From NCBI GenBank assembly GCA_035505375.1, contig DATJQV010000046.1:1-43811 (forward strand): a stretch of DNA of 43,811 bases, in the 5' to 3' direction. The stretch is from a bacterium (GTDB lineage: Bacteria > Hydrothermota > Tepidihabitantia > Tepidihabitantales > Tepidihabitantaceae). Below, one piece after another: positions 23,978-32,241 of this stretch. Both the position numbers and the translations under genes were made by a program. The notes below the pieces were generated by a model. That model searched no databases and was not told where the DNA came from. It saw only the letters and a program-made list of their open reading frames with translations. Each line of letters starts with the position of its first letter. Position 1 is the stretch's first letter.

Positions 23978-24925
23978 ATGGCTGAAGGCTGGCTCGACTT
24001 CGAGCAACCGCTGGCCGACCTGGTCACGCGGCTGGAGGAGCTTACGGCAATCGGCGCAAAGGACGAGGTCAAGCGACTGCAGGAGCAGATCGAGAAGCAG
24101 AAGGCGAACCTCTACTCCGACCTGACACCATGGCAGCGGGTCCTGCTCGCGCGCCATCCGCGACGTCCATATCCCCTGGACTACATCGAACGGATCATGA
24201 CCGACTTCACCGAGCTGCACGGCGACCGGGCATTTGCCGATGACCCTGCCGTCGTCGCCGGCATTGGCCGGATCGACGGCATCGGGTTCGCGGTGGTCGG
24301 GCATCAGAAGGGGCGCGACACCAGGGAGAAGCTGCGCCGCAATTTCGGGATGCCGCATCCCGAAGGATATCGGAAAGCTCTGCGGGTGATGGAAATTGCC
24401 GCGCGGTTCGGCCTGCCGGTACTGTCGCTGGTCGACACACCCGGGGCCTATCCGGGCGTTGGCGCGGAGGAACGCGGGCAGGGCGAGGCCATTGCGCGCA
24501 ACCTCCGGGAGATGGCCATGTTGGAAGTGCCGACGGTGGTCGTGGTAACGGGCGAGGGTGGCTCGGGAGGTGCGCTCGCCGTCGCCGTCGGCAACCGGGT
24601 GCTGATGCAGGAGAACTCGGTCTATTCGGTAATCACTCCGGAAGGTTGTGCTTCCATTCTGTGGCATGATGGGTCTCGCGGTGAGGAAGCGGCCAAGGCC
24701 ATGCGCATGACCGCCCGCGAACTCAAGGACTTCGGCATAATCGACGACGTCGTGGCGGAGCCGCTTGGAGGCGCGCATCATGACTGGGACGAGGCTGCGC
24801 GTCTATTGAAAGAAGCGGTCATGACTAACTATCAGGCGCTCGCGGGTCAGACCGGGTCGGAGCTGGTTGCGGAGCGTGTGGCCCGGTTCGACGCCATCGG
24901 CGCCTACGCTTCAGAGCCGGCTTGA
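23978..24925 (+). CDS. accA: Acetyl-CoA carboxylase carboxyltransferase subunit alpha
   Basis: AccA forms, with AccD, the carboxyltransferase that makes malonyl-CoA for fatty acid synthesis. The 315-residue protein has the usual N-terminal helix region (FEQPLADLVTRLEEL), then the crotonase-like core with FTELHGDRAFADD, GHQKGRDTREK, FGMPHPEGYRKA, VDTPGAYPGVGAEERGQ and EGGSGGALA. The length is normal. ATG at 23978 has GGAG about 7 nt upstream. No accD is in the window. Confidence 0.96.
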   Translation: MAEGWLDFEQPLADLVTRLEELTAIGAKDEVKRLQEQIEKQKANLYSDLTPWQRVLLARHPRRPYPLDYIERIMTDFTELHGDRAFADDPAVVAGIGRIDGIGFAVVGHQKGRDTREKLRRNFGMPHPEGYRKALRVMEIAARFGLPVLSLVDTPGAYPGVGAEERGQGEAIARNLREMAMLEVPTVVVVTGEGGSGGALAVAVGNRVLMQENSVYSVITPEGCASILWHDGSRGEEAAKAMRMTARELKDFGIIDDVVAEPLGGAHHDWDEAARLLKEAVMTNYQALAGQTGSELVAERVARFDAIGAYASEPA

Positions 24926-24983
24926 ACTGGCTCCGCTCGCGTCGCGGACGGGGCTTCACCACCAAACGCACAGACACTTGCAG

Positions 24984-25112
24984 AAGGACAAAGTCGTAAG
25001 GACAAAGGACAAAACAACGATGAAAGGACAAAGTACTGAGGCCGAGCCCGACGTGCACTTTGCGCCTACTACTTACTACTTGCTTTGTCCTCTGCACTTT
25101 GTCCTTTGTACT
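24984..25112. repeat. AAGGACAAAG inverted-repeat element
   Basis: AAGGACAAAGT occurs at 24984 and 25024 and its inverse ACTTTGTCCTT at 25096, giving a 12-bp inverted match (25023-25034 with 25096-25107). TACTACTT heptamers lie between. The element runs up to 24 nt before the era start and makes a spurious N-terminal extension of that frame. Confidence 0.7.
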
Positions 25113-25135
25113 TCTCCTGCTCGCAGCACTCACAC

Positions 25136-26041
25136 ATGAGCACTACTGAGGACAACGGCGTCCCATTCCGCTCCGGCTACGTCGCCATCATCGGCCTGCC
25201 CAACGCCGGCAAGTCCACGCTGCTGAACCGGCTGACCGGCGCGCACCTCGCGGCGGTCGCGCCCCGGCCACAGACTACCCGGCATCGGATTCTGGGGATT
25301 CTGAACGGGCACGGACACCAGGCGGTGTTCCTGGACACCCCCGGCCTGCTCGACCCGAAGTACGCGCTCCAGCAGCAGATGAAACGCGAGATTGACCTTG
25401 CCCTTAGAGACGCCGACGTCGTGATGCTTGTGGTCGACGCGACCCGGACCGGCGAGGAAACCGATTCCCTCGTGCGACGGCTGACCGGCCGGAAGGTGCT
25501 GGCCGTACTGAACAAGGTGGACCTCGTCAGGGACAAGAAAGACCTGCTCCCGGCGGTGGAGCGGCTGGTCAAGGCCGGGTTCCCGGACGTCTTCATGGTA
25601 TCGGCGCTCAAAGGCGGCGGGGTCGATGACCTCAAAACGGCGATAGCGGCGAAGCTGCCTGAAGGGCAGCCCTTCTACCCGCCGGACGCGGTTGCCGACC
25701 GGCCGGAGAAATTCTTCGCGGCAGAATTCATCCGCGAGGCGGTGTTCAACCTCTACGGCGAAGAGATACCGTACTCGACCGCGGTCGTCGTGGAAGAGTT
25801 CAAAGAGCGGCCCGACCGCAAAGACTACATCCTTGCCACTATCTATGTCGAACGGAAATCGCAGAAGGCAATCATGATCGGCAGCGGCGGCAGGGCCTTG
25901 AAGCGGGTCGGGTCACAGGCGCGGCGCGAGATTGAGGCCCTTACCGGCCGTCCGGTCTACCTCGAAATCCGGGTCAAAGTCGCCGAGGCCTGGCGTAAAG
26001 ACGAGCGCTTCATCCGCGACAACGTCTACGGCCGCGACTAG
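25136..26041 (+). CDS. era: GTPase Era
   Basis: Era binds the 3' end of 16S rRNA and helps small-subunit assembly. The 301-residue protein has G1 GLPNAGKST (residues ~20-28), the switch region with RPQTTRHRILG, G3 DTPG, G4 NKVD and a C-terminal KH domain (KAIMIGSGGRALKRVGSQAR). ATG at 25136 is preferred; an in-frame extension of 17 residues upstream is only the repeat element translated. Confidence 0.96.
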   Translation: MSTTEDNGVPFRSGYVAIIGLPNAGKSTLLNRLTGAHLAAVAPRPQTTRHRILGILNGHGHQAVFLDTPGLLDPKYALQQQMKREIDLALRDADVVMLVVDATRTGEETDSLVRRLTGRKVLAVLNKVDLVRDKKDLLPAVERLVKAGFPDVFMVSALKGGGVDDLKTAIAAKLPEGQPFYPPDAVADRPEKFFAAEFIREAVFNLYGEEIPYSTAVVVEEFKERPDRKDYILATIYVERKSQKAIMIGSGGRALKRVGSQARREIEALTGRPVYLEIRVKVAEAWRKDERFIRDNVYGRD

Positions 26042-26063
26042 CCGGTTCCCGGACTCTGCCCTA

Positions 26064-26187
26064 ATCTCGACCTCAACCTTGACCTCAGCCTCGCGGCGAA
26101 GCCGCGTCCAACCGCCAATCGACAATCAACAATCTAAGATCGGTCAGACTCGGCTAATCCAAAATCCGAAATCCACAATCTAAAATG
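26064..26187. repeat. Hexamer and heptamer periodic elements after era
   Basis: CGACCT/CAACCT hexamers at 26066-26095, then AATC-containing heptamers (ACAATCA, ACAATCT, GAAATCC, ACAATCT) at 26114-26187. They fill the gap between era and the convergent protease gene; the rest of 26042-26323 holds nothing I recognise. Confidence 0.6.
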
Positions 26188-26323
26188 GTATTGCTCGCTG
26201 CCTCCGGCAGCGCGATGTCCCGAAGCTTACCGAGATGGGGTACCTTCCCCTGATTCCCCCCGGAGATTACTACTCCTGACGTGGGCGGGAAAATGCGGAA
26301 GCGTCCCGCTTTTGCCGGCCGGT

Positions 26324-27205
26324 CTACGGCGCAGGATTCTGTGTCGGTGTAGTTGGCGCAGTACCTAGAACGGGTTGAGTCGCCCCCTTGTGGACCACCG
26401 ATTCCGCTAGGCTGATGGCCTCTATCACGCAGTCCATAGGAAACACAAGAGATAGACCGGAATTCTCCGTGAAGCTCACTCGTGGCTTCCCAGTCTGAAG
26501 GCTACAGGCCACGTCTTCGTATGTGAGGTAGCTTGCCGCTACTCCTATCACGGACGCCCGCATCTGTGGCTTGGTACCCTTGATCGCGAGTAGTTCGCCC
26601 CTCAGTACTACCGGGCCCCCGCTGTTCCCAGGGAATATCGGCGCATCGACGAGCATAGGTACGCGGGGGTTAGTAAGCGTTTCCTGCATGGACGCGATGC
26701 ACCCCGCTCTCACGATCACTGTGTTCCGCGCGACCCCGACAAGACTCATTGGAAATCCCAAGACGTAGACCAGGCTCCCCTCCGCCACTCCATCACTAGC
26801 CAGCGCAGAGACGGTCGACACATCACTGTCGCTTTTGATCAGCTCGGCAGAGACGCCTGCTTGGCTTGCAACCTGCATATTCACCGGCATGACCGCCACA
26901 TCGACGTTTGGGTCTGGATGTCCGAAATGCCAAGGAAGGCCGTTTGCCCGCTTCAGTGAAATCGGGAATTCCCTTGCCGGACCCGAGCCTTTGGGGTTTA
27001 TTCGCACGCAAGCACTGGGATCTGTGAGTCCGTCTAGGACGTGCCGGTTAGTGACAAGATACGTCCCGTACTCATTGCGGCCGGCGGTCGTGCCCCTTAG
27101 GGTCGCATACAGAAATCCGGAAGCACCCCACGTCGCATTGCCACCCGACGGATGCGAGCCTATTGCAACTACGCTGTCTATGAACGAGAGCGGAATTACT
27201 GCCAT
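26324..27205 (-). CDS. Trypsin-like serine protease without signal peptide
   Basis: A 293-residue protein of the S1/PA clan. The triad is His55 in VTNRHVLDG, Asp102 in PNVDVAVM and Ser195 in FPGNSGGP. The N-terminus (MAVIPLSFIDSVVAIG) is not a signal peptide and there is no PDZ domain, so it is not a normal DegP/HtrA. Such cytosolic trypsin-like domains are known as parts of conflict or signalling systems, but no partner is recognised here. AAAGGA lies 5 nt before the ATG. Base composition looks less GC-rich than the neighbours, which hints at transfer. Confidence 0.85.
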   Translation of the reverse strand: MAVIPLSFIDSVVAIGSHPSGGNATWGASGFLYATLRGTTAGRNEYGTYLVTNRHVLDGLTDPSACVRINPKGSGPAREFPISLKRANGLPWHFGHPDPNVDVAVMPVNMQVASQAGVSAELIKSDSDVSTVSALASDGVAEGSLVYVLGFPMSLVGVARNTVIVRAGCIASMQETLTNPRVPMLVDAPIFPGNSGGPVVLRGELLAIKGTKPQMRASVIGVAASYLTYEDVACSLQTGKPRVSFTENSGLSLVFPMDCVIEAISLAESVVHKGATQPVLGTAPTTPTQNPAP

Positions 27206-27356
27206 TTATGTCCTTTCAGCCCAAGGCGAACTCCGCGCGCTCTGACGAGGAAAGGGGGGGAGCTGGGGGGGACACTTCCCTATTTCCACTTCCGTCAAGG
27301 ACGGGCGGGATTTGGGTTCCACAACGAGTCGAATATTACGCCCGCGGGGCTGCAAG

Positions 27357-27539
27357 TCAAGCCGACTGGTCGTCGTCGGGCGGGGTTTGGTCGTAGACAA
27401 AGGGCGTTCGGTCGTCCATGACGGTTTCGCGGCGCGTCTTGGACTCGACCATGGCCTCTGCTTCGGCCAGGTCCTGCTTCATCTTGCGGATGTGGTCATC
27501 AGGCAGCATGACTGGATGCCTGCGGTTATTCTGGGACAT
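27357..27539 (-). CDS. Small acidic-tailed protein (60 aa), leaderless
   Basis: Sixty residues: a basic N-terminus (MSQNNRRHP), a predicted helix (about 13-36, DDHIRKMKQDLAEAEAMVESK) and an acidic end (QTPPDDDQSA). No family is recognised. It is accepted as real because a consensus promoter (TTGACA-16-TAGAAT) ends exactly 6 nt before its ATG, as for divIVA and the DUF3108-like gene. It lies upstream of, and parallel to, the trypsin-like gene (152 nt apart). Confidence 0.65.
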   Translation of the reverse strand: MSQNNRRHPVMLPDDHIRKMKQDLAEAEAMVESKTRRETVMDDRTPFVYDQTPPDDDQSA

Positions 27540-27545
27540 CGCCCG

Positions 27546-27573
27546 ATTCTAGAACGGCGACTCGGGATGTCAA
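27546..27573 (-). promoter_or_regulatory. Promoter of the 60-aa gene, leaderless type
   Basis: On the minus strand TTGACA (27568-27573), 16-bp spacer, TAGAAT (27546-27551), then 6 nt to ATG at 27539. Confidence 0.75.
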
Positions 27574-27614
27574 GGCGGCGGTCACGGCTAGTGCCAGATA
27601 TCAAACTGCGGCGC

Positions 27615-27914
27615 GACTTACCTATCGACGAACTCAACGACGAACCTGTCGAGGAACTCAACGGCAAACTCAGTGACAGACCTATCGACCTACGTGCTGA
27701 CGTACTCAGCGACGTACTCGCCGACACACCCGTCGACCTACTCAGGAACAAACTCAGCGACCTACGTAGCGACGTGCTCAATGACAAACCTGAGAACAGA
27801 CCTAGCGACCTACTTTTCGACAAACTTGCCGACATACCTGCCAACAAACTCAATGGTTTACTCGGCGACAAACCTGCCGACGAACCTCTCGAAATACGAA
27901 CTCACATACCCACC
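27615..27914. repeat. 12-bp-period degenerate array C
   Basis: Twenty-five dodecamers without indel, consensus GACnnACyynnC (for example GACGAACTCAAC, GACCTACTCAGG, GACAAACCTGCC). Because 12 is a multiple of 3 several frames stay open; the plus frame would give a DxPxD/DxLx tetrapeptide pattern, but it has no start with a ribosome-binding site. Positions 1-3, 6-7 and 12 of the unit are conserved and the others vary. Confidence 0.85.
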
Positions 27915-28010
27915 CCCGGACGACCCCCCGGGGTGGAAATCACTCGGAATATGTCCGTTTTGGCGACTTCGGCATATGTACGCATGAGGACAGCAAGAAA
28001 GGAGCTTTGT

Positions 28011-28208
28011 ATGGCTGTGAAGTCTATCCGGAAAGGTCTGAACCGCGACACGCTGGCCTTGCGTGGGAGGGCTTTCAGTCCTGGGCGGGATAGGTCTCTC
28101 CTTCTGTCCAGCCGATGGTCGCTTGAGAAGTCCGGGCGGGTGAGAAAACGGTTGCTGTCATGGGCGTTTGGGCGGGAGCCGTGGCCGGAGCCATGGCTGA
28201 TGTCGTAG
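28011..28208 (+). CDS. Small basic protein, C-terminus lies in array D
   Basis: A 65-residue frame behind a good ribosome-binding site (AAAGGAG, 6 nt before ATG). It starts MAVKSIRKGLNRDTLALRG, is very basic, and its last 15 residues are read from the first units of array D in a frame that is stopped there. It may be a small gene or the 5' remnant of a longer gene overwritten by the array. No family is recognised. Confidence 0.4.
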   Translation: MAVKSIRKGLNRDTLALRGRAFSPGRDRSLLLSSRWSLEKSGRVRKRLLSWAFGREPWPEPWLMS

Positions 28209-28630
28209 CAGCAGCCGTAGCGGATGTCGTTGCTTCTGTCGTGACCAGTGTCGTGGCCTGCATCGTGACCGGAGCCGGAACCTGAGCGGTTGTTGGTGTC
28301 GTGGCCGGTCTCGTTGCGGAAGCCGTGACGGGTGTCATGACAGGAGTCGTTGCGGCGGCTGTGACAGGAGTCGTAACAGGCGTCTTGGCGGGTGTCATGA
28401 CGAGTGTTGTTACGAGTGTCGCAACGGGCGTCGCGCCGGAAGCAATGACAGACGTCGTTGCAGGAGTTGTAGCGGATGCCGTAACGGCTGTCATGTCAGT
28501 GGTCGTAACAGGAGTCGCAGAGAGCGTCGTTGCGGATGTCATCACAGGAGCCGAAACTGGCGTCAGAGCAGGAGTCATGACGGGAGTCGCAACGGGACTC
28601 GTGACGGGTGCTGTGACAGGAGCGGCTATC
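28163..28630. repeat. 12-bp-period degenerate array D
   Basis: Thirty-nine dodecamers without a single indel, consensus GGnGTCGTnACn (GGAGTCGTAACA, GGTGTCATGACG, GATGTCGTTGCG). The plus frame reads VTGV-like tetrapeptides with one stop at 28283. The minus frame stays open for about 190 codons with TPVT-like repeats, but has only internal ATGs inside the array. Neither strand has a credible start, so it is treated as non-coding. Confidence 0.85.
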
Positions 28631-28710
28631 CCCCCAGGGAGGGTGTCATTGCGGCCCAGTTATGAATAATGAGCGCTGGGCGCTGAACTTACATGAACAG
28701 GTGAGACATC

Positions 28711-28738
28711 GCGCGTGATAAGAACCCTTATCATGCGC
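28711..28738. repeat. Strong 12-bp hairpin
   Basis: GCGCGTGATAAG (28711-28722), loop AACC, CTTATCATGCGC (28727-28738): a full 12-bp stem with one G-T wobble. No T-run follows. It stands alone in the gap 28631-29012, where no convincing gene is seen. Confidence 0.6.
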
Positions 28739-29012
28739 ATGGTGGCGTCGGTACTTGAAGAGACCTAAGGACCGGCACAACTGCGATGATGAACCCGGCA
28801 AGCGGCTGCGTGAGCGCAGGCTCAACGCGGCCTGACCGAGGCCGTGCTACAGGCCATCCGCAGCGACGTCTTCAACGTCTCAGCACCGATTACGCCGTAG
28901 TGGCTCGGTCTGCAGAGCGGGCGCGGTTCCGCCGCCGGGTCCCCGCCCGCACTGGTTCTCAGGACGTCCAGACTAGTCTCGGGGACACGCCCTGAATCCG
29001 AATTGACTTACC

Positions 29013-29040
29013 TTGACAGCCGGTTTCTGTGCGGGATAAT
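29013..29040 (+). promoter_or_regulatory. Promoter of the 56-aa gene
   Basis: TTGACA (29013-29018), 16-bp spacer, GATAAT (29035-29040). It predicts a leader of about 65 nt before the TTG start at 29113. Confidence 0.75.
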
Positions 29041-29112
29041 CCCTTACACCAACGCCGGCGCGAGCAGCTCGGGTTCGGCTCAAGCCGGGACTGGTCCCTG
29101 AAAGGAGATGCT

Positions 29113-29283
29113 TTGCCTTACGATGTTTTCATCGAGTCGGAAAAGCGGCCGCAGGTTATCGTTGACGCAGACCGGGTTGAGGAACTGGATGGTTACTTAC
29201 GGTTCTTCAAGGGGGGCGAGCTGGTTGCGTCGTTCAAGGAGCAGAAGGTCGTCGGCTACATGAAGTTGACCGTGCCGATCTAG
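29113..29283 (+). CDS. Small protein of unknown function (56 aa)
   Basis: Starts with TTG at 29113, 5 nt behind AGGAG (29103-29107). The product, beginning MPYDVFIESEKRPQVIVDAD, reads as several short beta strands with a central charged turn and ends YMKLTVPI. No cysteines, no membrane segment. Good promoter and ribosome-binding site make it likely real; the fold may be a small beta-barrel, which is inference only. Confidence 0.7.
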   Translation: MPYDVFIESEKRPQVIVDADRVEELDGYLRFFKGGELVASFKEQKVVGYMKLTVPI

Positions 29284-29299
29284 AGTCCCGAACCCGCCG

Positions 29300-29980
29300 T
29301 TCAACCACAGAGCACACAGCGCGTCGGACGCGCAAGTCAAAAGGCAGAAGCCAAGAGTCAAAACCGCCGAACGGAGCGCGCCCGGGCAGCCAGACAAAAG
29401 CCCGAGTCCGATATTGAATCGCCAAGAACGCCAAGAACGCCAAGAACGCCAAGAGGACAGAACGGGTCAGAGCGAAGCAACCGCCGATGCACGCCGACCA
29501 ACGCCAATGGCCGTTCTTGGTTCGGAACCAAGTCTGTACTACAAACCTGCAGGATCGTTGTTTTCGCTAAGATGTTGCTCGCTACCGCCTCTGTCCGGAG
29601 TCCATCGAGGTATTGAAGACCGCCGTCAAGTGCCACCTTCGGCGGCCACGAATCGGGTCTCTTTCGGGACTCAATCTGCGCAATCTGCGTAATCTGTGGA
29701 TGACCACTCCGGATCCGCAGTTCTGCCTTCTTGTTTCTGGTCGCTGACTTCTGCATTGTCTGAGCCCGAACCATCTGTGGATGTCCTCCCCGAGCCATCT
29801 GCGACATCTGCGGTTACTCCGGGTTTGGTTGCGGCCCCCGAGGCCGCGCTAGGTCCATCTGCGTTCATCGGCGGTTCACCTTTTCCGGTTCCGCGCCCGG
29901 AACTCAATCTGTCGAATCTGCGTAATCTGCGGTTGATACCTTGAATCCTCTTTGTGTCTTGGTGTCTTTGTGGTGAAATC
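29300..29980. repeat. Cluster of nonamer-period elements
   Basis: The gap 29284-30040 holds no gene but several 9-bp-period blocks: ACCACAGAGC-like at 29304, four CGCCAAGAA units at 29420-29455, AATCTGCGT-like units at 29671-29697 and 29905-29933, CATCTGCGG-like units at 29771-29870, and TTTGTGTCT-like units at 29950-29977. The last block is the inverse of the CCAAGACAC-type block at 32155. Confidence 0.7.
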
Positions 29981-30040
29981 CTAGTCCGGGCTCAGGGAAG
30001 CACGACAACTGCAGCCGGGTCGAGTTCTGCGGGCTGCGAG

Positions 30041-31327
30041 CTAGCGCAAGCGCAGGCGTTGACCGCGACCACCGGACATCTGCTTGGCCAGCACCCGGGC
30101 CTGGTCGAATTCCTTCAGCAGGCGGTTGACGTCGGTGACCGTGGTGCCGCTGCCCGCGGCAATGCGGCGCCGCCTTGAGCCGTCAACAATGTCGGGGTTG
30201 TGGCGTTCGGACCAGGTCATGGATTGGATTATGGCCTCGACCTGCACGAATTCATGGTCGTCAATCTCGACGTTGCCGGCTCCGGGTATCATGGCCAGGA
30301 GTTTGGAGACGTTCCCCATTTTCTTGACGCTCTTGAGCTGGCTCAGGAAGTCGTCGAGGTCGAACTTGCCTTTGAGGAACTTCTCGGCAATGGCACGCTG
30401 GTCCTGTCCTTCGGTCGCGGCCTGGACTTTGTCGGCAAGGCTCTTCAAGTCGCCCATGCCGAGGATGCGGGAGGCAATCCGGTCCGGGTGGAACTCTTCC
30501 AGGTCTTCGAGGTGTTCGCCGGTGCCGACGAACAGGACCGGCAGCCCGGTCACTTGCCGGACCGACATCACGGCGCCGCCGCGGGCGTCGCCGTCGAGTT
30601 TGGTGAAGCAGCAACCGGTCAGTTTGAGCCGGGCGTTGAATTGTTCGGCCTGGCTGACCGCGTCCTGTCCGACCATGCCGTCGAGCACGAGCAGGCTGGC
30701 AGTGGGCTTCGCCCGGTCTTGAATCGAGGCCAGCACGTCCATCAGTTCGTCCTCGATGTGGAGCCGGCCGGCGGTATCGAATACCACAATGCCGTTGCCC
30801 CGGTCACTGGCCTGTTTGAGTGCGCTCAGGCAGGTTGCCACCACGTCGTCCGCTACCGGGTAGAAGTCGCACTTGGCGCGCTCGGCGACCGAACGGAGCT
30901 GTTCGGACGCGGCCGGGCGCTTGGGGTCGCAGGCGACAAGCAGAGGCCGGCGGTTGCGGAGTTTGTACGCGAGCTTCCCGGCGAACGTGGTCTTGCCCGT
31001 GCCCTGGAGCCCGACCAGGCTGATGACCGAGGGGTTGGCGCTCAGGTCCAGTTTGGGGGTAGTCCCGCCCAGCAGTTGCACCAGTTCCTGGTAGAGAGTG
31101 GCGTTGATGAGTTCACCGGGTTTGAGGCTGGCCGCGACGTCTTTCTCTTTGAGCCGGGCCTCGACCGACCGGATAAAGTGGCCGACGACCTTGTAGTTGA
31201 CATCGGCCTCGAGCAGCACGGTCCGGACTTCGCGCAGGGCCTGCGAAATCTCGGTGTTGGTCAGCCGGCCGAAGCCGAGCAGCTTGCGGCGAAGCTGGCC
31301 GAAGCGGTCGGTCAGGGCGTCAAACAC
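30041..31327 (-). CDS. ffh: Signal recognition particle GTPase Ffh
   Basis: Ffh binds signal sequences and SRP RNA and delivers ribosomes to FtsY. The 428-residue protein has the N domain, the G domain with P-loop GLQGTGKTT (residues 106-114; Ser is more usual at the Thr), DPKRPAA, DTAGR, TKLDGDARGG, and the C-terminal M domain with GSRRRRIAAGSGTTVTDVN for RNA binding. The start is GTG at 31327. The M domain ends soon after, without a long Met-rich tail. A heptamer inverted repeat precedes the start. Confidence 0.96.
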   Translation of the reverse strand: MFDALTDRFGQLRRKLLGFGRLTNTEISQALREVRTVLLEADVNYKVVGHFIRSVEARLKEKDVAASLKPGELINATLYQELVQLLGGTTPKLDLSANPSVISLVGLQGTGKTTFAGKLAYKLRNRRPLLVACDPKRPAASEQLRSVAERAKCDFYPVADDVVATCLSALKQASDRGNGIVVFDTAGRLHIEDELMDVLASIQDRAKPTASLLVLDGMVGQDAVSQAEQFNARLKLTGCCFTKLDGDARGGAVMSVRQVTGLPVLFVGTGEHLEDLEEFHPDRIASRILGMGDLKSLADKVQAATEGQDQRAIAEKFLKGKFDLDDFLSQLKSVKKMGNVSKLLAMIPGAGNVEIDDHEFVQVEAIIQSMTWSERHNPDIVDGSRRRRIAAGSGTTVTDVNRLLKEFDQARVLAKQMSGGRGQRLRLR

Positions 31328-31346
31328 GCTGGCCCGACTGGGACAA

Positions 31347-31428
31347 GTCAGAATTCAGAATGCAGATACCAGAGTGCAGAACTGCCGGACATTCTGAATT
31401 CTGGTTTCTTGTATCTGATTTCTGCATT
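31347..31428. repeat. Heptamer-period inverted-repeat element between rpe and ffh
   Basis: CAGAATTCAGAAT (31349-31361) and ATTCTGAATTCTG (31391-31403) are a perfect 13-bp inverted repeat; further TCAGAAT/GCAGATA heptamers extend both arms. The right arm reaches the rpe stop codon at 31427-31429. Confidence 0.8.
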
Positions 31429-32071
31429 ATTCGGTTCCTCTTATGGCCTTGATGGTTGCTGCGTAGTTGCCGCTGTGGAAGATGGCGCTGCCGGAAATGA
31501 CCCAGTGGGCGCCGGCTTCGGCTACTGCCGCGCAGTTGTTCGGGTTGATGCCGCCGTCCACCGATATCGTCGCCTTTGAGCCCGTTGTACCGATGAGGCG
31601 GGCGACCTCACGGATGCGGCCGGGGGCCTCGGGAGAGAACTCCTGGCCTCCGAATCCCGGGTAGACACTCATGACGAGCACGTCCTGCACATCGGCAATG
31701 AGCGGGCGCAGGGATTCGACCGGAGTGTTGGGGTTGAGCGATACTCCTGCAGCCTTGCCGGCAGAGTGGATTATCTCGAGACACAAGCCGGGGTTCTCCG
31801 CGGGCTCGATGTGGAAGGTAACCAGGTCGGAGAATGGCAGGAACTTCTCAATCAGCCATTCCGGTTCGTTGACCATCAGATGGGCGTGAACCGGCACCGT
31901 GACTGCCTTGCGCACGGCCCGGGCCAGGGGCACGCCGAAGCTGAGGTTCGGGACAAAGTGCCCGTCCATCACGTCAAGGTGTATGGCGTCGGCTCCGGCC
32001 GCTACCACGGCCGCCAGCTCGTCGGCAAGGTGGAGGAAGTCGCAGTCGAGGATCGAGGCGGAGACCTTCAT
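31427..32071 (-). CDS. rpe: Ribulose-phosphate 3-epimerase
   Basis: Interconverts ribulose 5-phosphate and xylulose 5-phosphate in the pentose phosphate pathway. The 214-residue TIM barrel has SASILDCDF, the metal/catalytic HLDVMDGHFVPN, the HLMV His, VMSVYPGFGGQEF, and the phosphate site SVDGGINPNN and VISGSAIF. ATG at 32071 opens the conserved MKVSASIL; the 17 residues upstream in frame come from a repeat element. No Shine-Dalgarno is seen. Confidence 0.95.
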   Translation of the reverse strand: MKVSASILDCDFLHLADELAAVVAAGADAIHLDVMDGHFVPNLSFGVPLARAVRKAVTVPVHAHLMVNEPEWLIEKFLPFSDLVTFHIEPAENPGLCLEIIHSAGKAAGVSLNPNTPVESLRPLIADVQDVLVMSVYPGFGGQEFSPEAPGRIREVARLIGTTGSKATISVDGGINPNNCAAVAEAGAHWVISGSAIFHSGNYAATIKAIRGTE

Positions 32072-32078
32072 GGAGGGC

Positions 32079-32239
32079 AAGTCCGAATGACAAAGTCCGA
32101 ATGACGATTGAAGTCCGGGCAAAGCCCGAATGACGAGACCGGTTCCGGAGTATCACCACCAAGACACAAAGGCACAAGGAGGAGTCGAGTGGTGAGTATC
32201 TCAATCATCTGCGTTCATCCGTGTTGATCCGTGGTTCAC
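32079..32239. repeat. 14-bp direct repeats and nonamer elements upstream of rpe
   Basis: AAGTCCGAATGAC at 32079 and 32093 with a third, altered copy at 32111-32134. At 32155-32180 a CCAAGACAC/AAAGGCAC nonamer block, and at 32205-32239 ATCTGCGTT/ATCCGTGTT units follow. Confidence 0.65.
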
Positions 32240-32241
32240 CA

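Noticed and set aside
26283-26325. Terminator behind the trypsin-like gene
   Set aside because: GCGGGA/TCCCGC can pair, but the loop is 13 nt and no T-run follows on the minus strand.
28075-28578. 167-codon Thr/Pro/Ala-repeat protein across array D (minus strand)
   Set aside because: The only ATGs lie inside the array, no ribosome-binding site or promoter, and openness is a by-product of a 12-bp period.
27615-28630. CRISPR array
   Set aside because: Units are only 12 bp, directly contiguous, without constant repeat and variable spacer, and no cas gene is near.
28786-28995. 69-codon frame after array D
   Set aside because: Arg-rich, no domain, weak start signal; the promoter at 29013 serves the next gene.
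30200-31579. 459-codon open frame antisense to ffh
   Set aside because: Shadow of ffh; no start signal and no domain.
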